Shown here: one piece after another, positions 8,171-15,338 of the stretch | How the letters are laid out: the number at the start of each line of letters is the position of its first letter | Numbering within the stretch: the stretch's first letter is position 1 | Assembly: GCA_963715995.1 (NCBI GenBank) | Contig: OY970283.1 | Span: forward strand, 682,001-746,000 | DNA length: 64,000 nucleotides | Source: DATBDN01 sp963715995 | GTDB lineage: Bacteria; Actinomycetota; Thermoleophilia; Solirubrobacterales; Thermoleophilaceae | Reading direction: 5' to 3' | Notes under the pieces: model-generated | What the model saw: only the letters and a program-made list of their open reading frames with translations | The model's database searches: none | Told to the model about the DNA's origin: nothing | Made by a program: the position numbers and the translations under genes

Positions 8171-8635
8171 GTGCTACCGCGCACATACGACGATCAGGTC
8201 TGCTCGATCGCACGAGCGCTCGAGATCATCGGCGACCGCTGGACGCTGCTCGTGGTGCGTGACGCGTTTCTCGGCGTGCGCCGCTTCAGCGACTTCGAGG
8301 AAGGGCTCGGAATCCCGAAGCCCGTGCTGACCGACCGGCTCCAGCGACTGGTCGACGAAGGCATCTTCGAGCGGCGGCTCTACCAGGAACGGCCCGAGCG
8401 TCACGAGTACAAGCTCACCGAAAAGGGCCGCGGCCTCTGGCGCGTGCTCGCGCAGCTCCTGATGTGGGGCGACGAGCACTACGTCACGGAAGCCGGGCCG
8501 CCGAGGCTGCTGCGTCATCGCCGCTGCGGCGGCCGGCTGGACTACAGCCTGCGCTGCAAGAAGTGCGGGATCGAGGTCAAGGACTCGCGCGACGTGAACA
8601 TCGCGCCCGGGCCCGGACTCAAAGCAGTCGCCTGA
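8171..8635 (+). CDS. HxlR family winged-helix transcriptional regulator
   Basis: 154 aa. The N-terminal half is the HxlR/MarR-like winged helix (CSIARALEIIGDRWTLLVVRD, then RRFSDFEEGLGIPKPVLTDRL and a wing RPERHEYKLTEKG). The C-terminal tail has four Cys in a zinc-ribbon-like layout (RRCGG and LRCKKCG). It begins with GTG and has no ribosome site, consistent with the leaderless promoter described separately. It sits back to back with the DHA2 efflux gene and probably represses both that gene and itself. The inducer is unknown. Confidence 0.88.
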   Translation: MLPRTYDDQVCSIARALEIIGDRWTLLVVRDAFLGVRRFSDFEEGLGIPKPVLTDRLQRLVDEGIFERRLYQERPERHEYKLTEKGRGLWRVLAQLLMWGDEHYVTEAGPPRLLRHRRCGGRLDYSLRCKKCGIEVKDSRDVNIAPGPGLKAVA

Positions 8636-8666
8636 GCGCCGTTGACGACCCATTCATGTAACCGCG

Positions 8667-8700
8667 GTCTATAGACGCGAGGCCTGACCACGCATACGAT
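8667..8700 (+). promoter_or_regulatory. Putative promoter of the STAS gene with overlapping palindrome
   Basis: TAGACG (8672-8677), 17 bp and TACGAT (8695-8700) match a sigma-70-type promoter with the same -10 as the hxlR-type gene. A perfect 10-bp palindrome GTCTATAGAC (8667-8676) covers the -35. The predicted start near 8707 leaves a leader of only about 5 nt before the GTG at 8712. Confidence 0.35.
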
Positions 8701-8711
8701 CGCGGCCGCTT

Positions 8712-9074
8712 GTGAGGCCGGACTTCAGGGTGACAACTGGACTCGTCGACAAGCGGACTCGGGTGGTGGAGGTAGCCGGCGAAATCGATGCCGCGACCGT
8801 CCCCGAGCTGACGGCCAGCTTGTCGCAGGCAGTTGACGCAGGCGCGCCGTGCCTGATCCTCGACCTGGGCGAGGTCACCTTCATCGACTCCAAGGGAGTG
8901 ATCGCGGTGATGGACGCGCACGGCCAGATGCAGGCAAGCGGCGGCCGCCTGGTCGTCGTAGGCAGCGCGCACGTACGACGAGTGATCGAGATCGCCGGCG
9001 AGCCCGCGACATCGCTGACGATGGTGCAGTCACGCCGCGAGGCGCTGCAGGCGACGGCCTCGGTGCCGGCGTAA
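8712..9074 (+). CDS. STAS-domain anti-sigma factor antagonist
   Basis: 120 aa, a single STAS domain (SpoIIAA/RsbV type). The phosphorylatable serine is Ser60 in TFIDSKGVIAVMDAH, and the strand-helix pattern VVEVAGEIDAATVPEL to LILDLGEV is typical. In this family the unphosphorylated antagonist releases a sigma factor from its RsbW/SpoIIAB-like kinase. No kinase or sigma gene lies next to it, so it is an orphan here. A second in-frame GTG at 8730 is an alternative start. It is the last host gene before the accessory island. Confidence 0.85.
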   Translation: MRPDFRVTTGLVDKRTRVVEVAGEIDAATVPELTASLSQAVDAGAPCLILDLGEVTFIDSKGVIAVMDAHGQMQASGGRLVVVGSAHVRRVIEIAGEPATSLTMVQSRREALQATASVPA

Positions 9075-9100
9075 GGCGCAGCCCCAATGCTATGCGAGCG

Positions 9101-9170
9101 GACACAGGAAGGCCCGCCATAGCGGGCCGTCCCGAACGTCTGAGCTGTCAGGCGAGCCGCTACTTGATGA
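9101..9170. repeat. Left direct repeat of the island (attL-like copy of the glnA 3' end)
   Basis: 70 bp that match 12965-13033 at about 62 positions with one gap. The copy includes the last codons and stop of glnA on the minus strand (the frame gives L-I-I-K-stop against L-F-I-K-stop in the real gene). It also includes the terminator hairpin GGCCCGC/GCGGGCC (9111-9128) and a 17-nt identical core, CCCGAACGTCTGAGCTG. Confidence 0.75.
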
Positions 9171-9174
9171 TTAG

Positions 9175-9458
9175 CGACCTCACTTAGCCGTCTACTGCGG
9201 GCTGTCGTTACGTGCGGCTTCACGGAGTACCGGCGAAGCTTTGTCCCCGCCGGGGTGTAGCCGTGTGTCGCCGCCTGCCGTTGCCAGAAGCGTTGCCAGC
9301 ACGGGTCGCCAGCAAACGTAGGGCGCGACTGCATCCGAAAAGACCACCGACAAGGAGCAGGCGTCAGCGACCGGGTGCGGCTCTTAGCCCTTGCCCGCTG
9401 TGCATCGTGCCGTGCGCAACGGCCCAGTCTCGAACCGCGACATGAAAAGCTGCCAGGC
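9175..9458. other. Island left flank, no gene seen
   Basis: No convincing coding sequence lies in this stretch. It carries two copies of GTTGCCAG (9280-9287 and 9292-9299), matched near the other end of the island by GTTGCCAG/GTTGCCAA at 12921-12941. Spaced direct repeats just inside both ends could be recombinase arm sites. No integrase is present. Confidence 0.4.
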
Positions 9459-10343
9459 ATGAAGTTTGAGAAAGCCGCTCCCGTCAGCATGAAGTCGCAC
9501 GCGGAGCTCAACGAGAAATGGCTTCAGGAGCGGCTAGCCGAAGATCCATCCTTGCTCGGGCTCGGTGACCTCGAAGTCAAGGACATCGAACGCCGCCAAC
9601 CGCGCGCCGGACGGTTGGACCTTCTCTTGGTAGATCCGGAGACGCACACGCGATACGAGGTTGAGATCCAGCTAGGACCAACTGACGAGACGCACATAAT
9701 TCGCACCGTCGAGTACTGGGATATTGAGCGGAGCCGGTATCCCCAATACGACCATGTGGCCGTCCTTGTTGCCGAGGACATCACCAGCCGGTTTCTGAAT
9801 GTCATCACTCTTTTCAACAAGGCGATCCCTCTCGTTGCCGTCCAGATGCGGGCGCTAGAGGTCAGCGGGGTTCTAACGCTCCACGCAACGACCGTCCTCG
9901 ATCTGATGCCGCTAGGGACCGACGAGGAAGACGAGGCTGGGCAGGCGACCGACCGGAACTACTGGATCAAGCGCGGGACTGAGAAGTCCGTGAAGCTCGC
10001 GGACACGATGGTTGACCTCATCAACGAGGTGACCCATCAGAACTTCGCGCTCAAGTACAACAAGCATTACATCGGTCTGGCGCGGGACGGCGTCGCTGAC
10101 AACGTTGTTGTCTTCCGTGCGCGGAAGGACTATCTCATCGCGGAGTTCAGGATCGATCGTAGTGACGAATTGACCGCACTGCTTGAGGATTCAGATCTCG
10201 AAACGCTGCCCTATGACAAGCGCTGGAACCGGTACCGCGTCCGCCTGAGCGTTAACGATGTAAAGAAGCAGCGAGACTTACTCGTTGATCTAGTCAGTCG
10301 CGCTAGCGGGACGCCGGTCGCGCCAGCAGTAGGCGAGGACTAG
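9459..10343 (+). CDS. PD-(D/E)XK nuclease-like protein of unknown function
   Basis: 294 aa, from the ATG at 9459 (another ATG at 9489 is possible). Residues 51-71 read GRLDLL, then YEVEIQLG, with D54 and E69-x-Q71 spaced like the D...(D/E)xK core of restriction-like nucleases, but with Gln where Lys is usual. A helix-rich segment (HIIRTVEYWDIERSRYPQYD) and AEDITSRFLNVITLF follow. I recognise the general style (NucS/DUF-type hypothetical proteins) but no characterised family. It lies in the low-GC island beside a restriction-modification pair, which suggests a defence role; that is inference. Base composition differs from the host genes on both sides. Confidence 0.7.
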   Translation: MKFEKAAPVSMKSHAELNEKWLQERLAEDPSLLGLGDLEVKDIERRQPRAGRLDLLLVDPETHTRYEVEIQLGPTDETHIIRTVEYWDIERSRYPQYDHVAVLVAEDITSRFLNVITLFNKAIPLVAVQMRALEVSGVLTLHATTVLDLMPLGTDEEDEAGQATDRNYWIKRGTEKSVKLADTMVDLINEVTHQNFALKYNKHYIGLARDGVADNVVVFRARKDYLIAEFRIDRSDELTALLEDSDLETLPYDKRWNRYRVRLSVNDVKKQRDLLVDLVSRASGTPVAPAVGED

Positions 10344-10484
10344 ACGAAACCACGCGCCTTACCCGAGTGCGGAAAGCCGATGTAAAAGACGGCGTCCTCC
10401 TAAGGGGTTGGGCGAATCAGTGGCTTTCTATACGGCAACTCTCCACTACGAATTCACCCACCCTGACCACCTACGAGGCGCGCT

Positions 10485-10781
10485 GTGGTCGAACTCGCGC
10501 TTGCACGGACATTGGCGTGGGACAGTGCGCGGCGGGTGAAGGTCGCGTCTTGTCACGGCGTCTCGAATATGCGCTGCGCCGTCTCTTGGAGGCAATCCGG
10601 CCTCCTGTATCGCGGTACCGCTGCGTTCGGTGTGACCGCCGACAACTCATCGCTTTACGGCGACACGCGCACGGCGCGGACGAATCTTCAGGTGAGGCTC
10701 AGCGGCTGCGGTAGATCGCGTCGGGGTGCATGCCGAGTTCGGAAGATCGTCCGCTCGATCGACCTGTCGGACGCGCTCTAG
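10485..10781 (+). pseudogene. Small ORF or remnant of a secreted Cys-rich protein
   Basis: 98 codons from a GTG, with a stop codon only seven codons upstream. The middle (VKVASCHGVSNMRCAVSW, then LLYRGTAAFGV) resembles the short C-terminal domain C...RxxCxVSWxxxxxxYxG found on secreted actinobacterial proteins (from memory). There is no signal peptide or N-terminal part. It is therefore either the stump of a gene disrupted when the island formed, or noise. It overlaps the convergent restriction gene by 4 nt. The rest of the 10344-10777 gap shows no other gene. Confidence 0.3.
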
Positions 10782-11614
10782 ATCAGGTCAAGCCGCCGCG
10801 CGGCTGACTTGAGTGCCGACTCGAAGTCGGGCAAGGTCGCCCGGGTGTAAAGCCCTTCAATCCGATTCTCGGTCCACAGCGCATGAATCCGCCGCAGGTC
10901 CCCTTGCCTCCGGAGCCAGCCCTGCCCATCAACCACAGCAAAGATGAACTGCTGCGGACGACGCACGTGGGCCATTTCCTCGATCTCACGCGCCGCATCA
11001 CTCAACTTGCTCCCAGTCGAATCGAAGCCCTTGACCGCAACAGCGATGAGCGCATCGGTGCCGTCACTTGGGATCGCGAAATCGGCAGGCGCTGTCTGAC
11101 CGCCGGTTCCCTCAAATCGCGTTCTCGGAACGAACTTCAATGACAGACCATCGATGACTTCCTGAACGGCGTCCTCGAGATTTCGTCCCTGCTGGATTGC
11201 GCTCCCGGCGCGCTGCCGTGGAGCCATGACGCGAGCTAACACATCCGCCCATGTCCACGCCCGCGAGCGCTGAGCGTCCAGTACTGCAATGAGACCGAAG
11301 TCGCCGTCAAGAGCCTTGACGAGCTCCGCAGCTCGCTCGCGTCCCAATTTGACCCATCCAGCCGTACCGAAGTGGACTTGTAGCCAGCCTCTTAGCCTTT
11401 CTTGGGACTGGCCAGCAGCCGCTGCGAGAACCGGGACGATCTCGGGAGCATCCTTGACCGCTGACGCCAGTGATGACAGATCGAGCGGATCGAGACCTTC
11501 GATGATATGCGTCGCTTGCACGCAAAGGTCGAGCGCCTCGGGCTCCGCCGTTACCTGCTGCGGGGCTACCCCGGCCAGCGACTGCAAGTAAGCGTCAAAG
11601 CTTGGTGCGCTCAC
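10778..11614 (-). CDS. Type II restriction endonuclease-like protein (PD-(D/E)XK fold)
   Basis: 278 aa. The C-terminal half has the layout of a DpnII-like or related REase: GRNLEDAVQEVIDGL (E147), TAPADFAIP (D178), then IAVAVKGFDSTGSKLSDAA (K195) and FIFAVVDGQGWLRR...DLRRIHALW. The usual (D/E)xK acid is Ala193, so the metal-binding acid may come from elsewhere, or the enzyme may be inactive. Its GTG start overlaps the methylase stop (GTGA), so the pair is co-translated. It would cleave unmodified DNA at an unknown site. Its cognate methylase is frameshifted, which makes an active enzyme hard to tolerate. Confidence 0.75.
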   Translation of the reverse strand: MSAPSFDAYLQSLAGVAPQQVTAEPEALDLCVQATHIIEGLDPLDLSSLASAVKDAPEIVPVLAAAAGQSQERLRGWLQVHFGTAGWVKLGRERAAELVKALDGDFGLIAVLDAQRSRAWTWADVLARVMAPRQRAGSAIQQGRNLEDAVQEVIDGLSLKFVPRTRFEGTGGQTAPADFAIPSDGTDALIAVAVKGFDSTGSKLSDAAREIEEMAHVRRPQQFIFAVVDGQGWLRRQGDLRRIHALWTENRIEGLYTRATLPDFESALKSAARRLDLI

Positions 11615-12718
11615 GTAGCGACGAGTACGTACTCAGTGACCGTCCGGCGTGCAGCCGCTTCGTGTGTGCCGAATGCATACCGGTGGGGGATCTCGATGCG
11701 ACGGACAAAACGTTTGTGCCGCTTCAGCAGGGCTTCTAGCTCTTCGACCGATACGGCGGCGTTTGACCCGTAGGAGACGACAAGAGCGGCGTCCTTGAAG
11801 TGCTCAAAGAGTTGGTCGAGCGCCGGACGCACCGAGCGCTTGTAGGCGAACGGGGTATGACGCTTACGCAGCTTTCGCGTTCGGGTCTCCCAGAGGATCT
11901 CTTGCCCCTCCCAGTAGGTCGCTAGCCCTTCGAGGAAGTGGTACCGCTTGATGTAGCAAGTGTCGTCGCGCGGGGGTGCGTAAGGAGGGTCGAAGATATG
12001 CGACCGCAAAGCCATCTGGATCGATGTCAAAGACTTCGCCATGGCTACTCTCGCAGGGCTCTGCACCCTCAAAGACAGCATTGTTGAACGCGACGACAGC
12101 TTCCCGGAAAAGAGCCTCAAGCGACATGCGCATCTGTCGCCGTCCGTCGTCATAGCGAGGTGTCGTGATTGTGAAGACTCCGCGTGGCTGCTTCCAGGCA
12201 GCGGCGAGGCACAAGCCGCTGAGGGCCAACGCACGTTTCGGTCCGTCCAACAAGTCGATATGCGACCAAGCTGCGTCGAGAAAGTCGTGGTCTTCGCTCG
12301 GGAAGTACAGGCCGTCGAAGGTCGAGGCGATGAACGATCGACCATCGCGGTTGCCAGAACAGATCTGCTCGACATCGTCAGCCGTGAGCCGCTCGTCATC
12401 ATTCGCGACAAGCGCTTGCGTCAGGGTGGCGCAGAACGCGAGATGGTCGTTTGCTACGACCGGGCGACCGCTGGCCTTGAGCGTGTAAGCCACAACTCCG
12501 CTGCCCGAGAACGCATCCATTGCTGGTCCTGGCGGCAGTGAGCGAAAGACTTCACCGAGCCGGGGTGCGAGGCGGTACTTCGACCCCATGAAGCGAAGGC
12601 GCGGGTAGTTCGCAAGCCGCTCCTCAAGCGGCGGCTCAAACGGCGATATCGAGCGCGCGGGGAGCGGTAATGCCATCTGCTGTGGGCAGCGTACGTGTCG
12701 GTGCGGATGTGATGCCAT
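11611..12718 (-). pseudogene. DNA adenine methylase (D12/Dam class), frameshifted at the DPPY motif
   Basis: The first frame (from ATG 12718, or 12676) encodes motif X-like FMGSKYRLAPRLGEVF and the AdoMet motif DAFSGSG (residues 68-74), continuing to about 12000. The second half, including catalytic motif IV DPPYAPP (codons at 11980-11991) and the C-terminus ending TVTEYVLVAT, lies in another frame. Removing one base at about 11992-11997 (cttCgac) joins them into a normal D12-class N6-adenine methyltransferase. It would protect host DNA from the adjoining endonuclease. As read, no full-length protein is made, so either this is an indel error, a real inactivation, or frameshifting. Confidence 0.8.
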
Positions 12719-12964
12719 CCAATGCGCATACAGGCGATCTGGCTCTTTGAGGCGTCAAGGCTGATGGCCGTTACCCAAGAGTCGCGGGGGGAGGGGGGTG
12801 TCGTCACCCTTGTCACCAAAGTCGGCCAGGTACAGACCGATGCGAACATGGAGTCGGACCGCTGGGCAGGGCGGGTCGCAGAACAAACAGGGTGGGGGGA
12901 GGCTGAATCTTGGAGCGCGGGTTGCCAGAACCTGTTGCCAACTCGGCATGTGATGCGGTCAGAA
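12719..12964. other. Island right flank, no gene seen
   Basis: This stretch separates the methylase start from the right repeat. It contains purine-rich runs (GGGGGGAGGGGGG near 12785) and the spaced pair GTTGCCAG/GTTGCCAA (12921-12941). The ORFs that cross it have no recognisable content. Confidence 0.4.
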
Positions 12965-13033
12965 GGCACAGAAAAGCCCGCCGTAGCGGGCCTTCCCGAA
13001 CGTCTGAGCTGCCAGCGAGGCGCTACTTGATGA
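12965..13033. repeat. Right direct repeat of the island (attR-like), overlapping the glnA 3' end
   Basis: Partner of 9101-9170. It covers the glnA terminator and its last codons (FIK-stop). Being inside the intact host gene, it is the copy that keeps glnA complete, as expected when an element targets the 3' end of a gene. Confidence 0.75.
12972..12991 (-). terminator. Rho-independent terminator of glnA
   Basis: On the minus strand the stem GCCCGC/GCGGGC (12976-12981 with 12986-12991), with a 4-nt loop, is followed by TTTT (12975-12972), about 30 nt after the glnA stop. Confidence 0.75.
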
Positions 13034-15185
13034 ACAACATCTCGCTGTAGCGGGGCAGCGGCCACAGGTCGTCGGCCACCATCCGCTCGAGGGTGTCGCA
13101 TGCGGCCCGTACGTCGGCCATCGCCGGCAGCACCGAGTCACGCATGTAGGTGGCCCACTCGAGGGCTCCCTTCTCCTCGTGCGGCTCGTGCGACTCCTTC
13201 GAGTTGACCTGCTCGAGCGTGTGGATCGCGGTGACGAGCTCGTCCACCGTTCCCCGCGTCTCCTCGGCGACCGCTGACACGCCTGCCTGGTCGGCCAGCG
13301 CGAGCTGGCGCAGGCCGGCTGGGAGGACCATCGTGCGCGCCATGTCGGCGAGCGTCTCGGCCTCGATGTTCAGCTTGACCGCGTACTGCTCGCAGAGGAC
13401 CTCGTAGCGGGCCTCGATCTCGCGCTCGGAGAGCACTTCGTAGCGGCCGAAGACGTCGATCGTCTCCTTCTTCATCAGCTCCGGCAGCGCGTCCGGCGTG
13501 GTCCGCAGGTTGAGCAGTCCTCGCTGCTCGGCCTCCTTGTGCCAGTCGTCGGAGTAGTTGTCGCCCTCGAAGACGATCTGGCCGTTCTCCTTGAACGACT
13601 TCTGGAGCACGGCGGGCAGTGCCTCTTCGATGGACTTGCCGCCGCTCAGCGCGGCCTCGAGCTCGTCGGCCAGCGAGTCGATCGCTTCGGCGACCGTGGT
13701 GTTGAGCACCGTGTTCGGAAGCGACAGCGGCATGTTCGAACCGAGCGCGCGGAACTCGAACTTGTTGCCGGTGAACGCGAACGGCGAGGTGCGGTTGCGG
13801 TCGCCGCCGTGCAGCGGCAGCGGCGGCAGCACCGGGGTGCCGAGGCCGAGCAGCGACTCGGGGGTTGACTCACCGGCCTCGCCGTTCTCGATCGCCTCGA
13901 AGACCTTGCGCAGCTCGGCGCCGAGGAAGATCGAGATGATCGCCGGGGGTGCCTCGTTGGCGCCCAGACGATGGTCCTGACCGGCGGAGGCGACCGATGC
14001 GCGCAACAGACCCTGGTGCTTGTTCACGGCCTGGATGACCGCGGAACAGAAGAACAGGAACTGGATGTTCTCGTGCGGCGTGTCGCCCGGCTCCAGCAGG
14101 TTGTGGCCGGTGTCGGTGCCCATCGACCAGTTGTTGTGCTTGCCCGACCCGTTGACGCCGGCGAACGGCTTCTCGTGCAGCAGGCAGACGAGCCCGTAGC
14201 GGCGCGCCACCGACTGGAGCACCTGCATGGCCAGCTGCTGATGGTCCGAGCCGACGTTCGAGTTCTCGAAGATCGGGGCGACCTCGTACTGGTTCGGGGC
14301 GACCTCGTTGTGTCGGGTCTTGATCGGCACGCCGAGCTTGGCCAGCTCCAGCTCGACCTCGAGCATGTAGGCCAGGATGCGCTCGGGGATCGAGCCGAAG
14401 TAGTGGTCGTCGAGCTCGTGGCCCTTGGGCGGCTTGGAGCCGATCAGGGTGCGGCCGGTGCTGACCAGGTCGGGGCGGTTGTAGTAGTACTGCTCGTCGA
14501 TCAGGAAGTACTCCTGCTCGGGCCCGACGGTGGTGAAGACGCGCTGGGACTCCTCGTCGCCGAACAGCTTCAGCGCGCGCACAGCCGACTTCGACAGCGC
14601 GTCCATCGAGCGCAGCAGCGGGATCTTGTTGTCGAGCGCCTCGCCCGTCCACGATGCGAACGCCGTCGGGATGCAGAGCACCGCGCCGTTCGGGTTCTCG
14701 AGGATGAAGGCGGGGCTGGTGGGGTCCCAGGCGGTGTAGCCGCGCGCCTCGAAGGTGGCGCGGATGCCGCCGGTGGGGAAGCTCGACGCGTCGGGCTCGC
14801 CCTGGATCAGCTCGTTGCCGGAGAACTCCGCGATCGCGCGCCCGTCTCCTGTCGGCGCGTAGAAGGAGTCGTGCTTCTCGGCGGTCGAGCCGGTCAGAGG
14901 CTGGAACCAGTGCGTGTAGTGGGTCGCGCCCTTCTCGAGCGCCCATTCCTTCATCGCGAGCGCGACGGCGTCGGCGAGGGTCACATCCAGCGGCTCGCCA
15001 CGCTCGAGCGTGGCCACGAGGCGCTTGTACGTGTCCTTCGACAGGCGCTCGCGCTGCTCGCCGACGGTGAACACGTTGGCGCCGAAGATCTGGTTTCCGG
15101 GCTCGGTCAGGTCCAGGGTCCCGAGCGCGCCGCCATTGCTTGTCCACTGGGCGGCGTAAAGGTTGTGAGGGCGAGTTCTTGGCAT
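13023..15185 (-). CDS. glnN: Type III glutamine synthetase (GlnN, GSIII)
   Basis: 720 aa from MPRTRPHNLYAAQW, matching the roughly 700-730 aa length of GSIII; the long upstream extension of the frame has no GS-like content. It has GSIII features such as THYTHWFQPLTG, a glutamate-rich active-site strand (VGPEQEYFLID), KTRHNEVAPNQYEVAPIFE and VNGSGKHNNWSMGTDTG. It makes glutamine from glutamate, ammonia and ATP in the cytosol. GSIII is not controlled by adenylylation, which fits the nearby P-II protein lacking its modification tyrosine. It is transcribed away from a PucR-type regulator. Its 3' end is the apparent insertion target of the island. Confidence 0.95.
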   Translation of the reverse strand: MPRTRPHNLYAAQWTSNGGALGTLDLTEPGNQIFGANVFTVGEQRERLSKDTYKRLVATLERGEPLDVTLADAVALAMKEWALEKGATHYTHWFQPLTGSTAEKHDSFYAPTGDGRAIAEFSGNELIQGEPDASSFPTGGIRATFEARGYTAWDPTSPAFILENPNGAVLCIPTAFASWTGEALDNKIPLLRSMDALSKSAVRALKLFGDEESQRVFTTVGPEQEYFLIDEQYYYNRPDLVSTGRTLIGSKPPKGHELDDHYFGSIPERILAYMLEVELELAKLGVPIKTRHNEVAPNQYEVAPIFENSNVGSDHQQLAMQVLQSVARRYGLVCLLHEKPFAGVNGSGKHNNWSMGTDTGHNLLEPGDTPHENIQFLFFCSAVIQAVNKHQGLLRASVASAGQDHRLGANEAPPAIISIFLGAELRKVFEAIENGEAGESTPESLLGLGTPVLPPLPLHGGDRNRTSPFAFTGNKFEFRALGSNMPLSLPNTVLNTTVAEAIDSLADELEAALSGGKSIEEALPAVLQKSFKENGQIVFEGDNYSDDWHKEAEQRGLLNLRTTPDALPELMKKETIDVFGRYEVLSEREIEARYEVLCEQYAVKLNIEAETLADMARTMVLPAGLRQLALADQAGVSAVAEETRGTVDELVTAIHTLEQVNSKESHEPHEEKGALEWATYMRDSVLPAMADVRAACDTLERMVADDLWPLPRYSEMLFIK

Positions 15186-15338
15186 GGCACCGAATCTAGG
15201 CGAAGGAAGGCGCGCTGCGTTTATCCATCTGTCTAAAGATCGGATCGGCCTTTCTACAGCCGGGCGAATGCGGGCCGGTCTTTTTTCGACGCAGGTCCAA
15301 AGACTCGACAGGGCCCCGCGCTTAGCGTTGGCGTTGCG
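15186..15338. promoter_or_regulatory. Divergent glnN / PucR-type regulator control region
   Basis: A 153-bp gap between divergent starts. It contains two near-identical 9-mers, GTCTAAAGA (15231-15239) and GTCCAAAGA (15295-15303), 64 bp apart, plus a T-rich stretch (TCTTTTTT, 15279-15286). These could be regulator or RNA polymerase sites; no confident -35/-10 pair was found. Confidence 0.35.

Noticed and set aside
9175..9458. Integrase or transposase remnant in the island flank
   Set aside because: No integrase-like motif (R...HxxR...Y or DDE) could be found in any frame; only short repeats support mobility.
12454..13101. 215-codon minus-strand ORF spanning the island edge
   Set aside because: It overlaps the methylase and glnN 3' end in another frame and has no recognisable domain.
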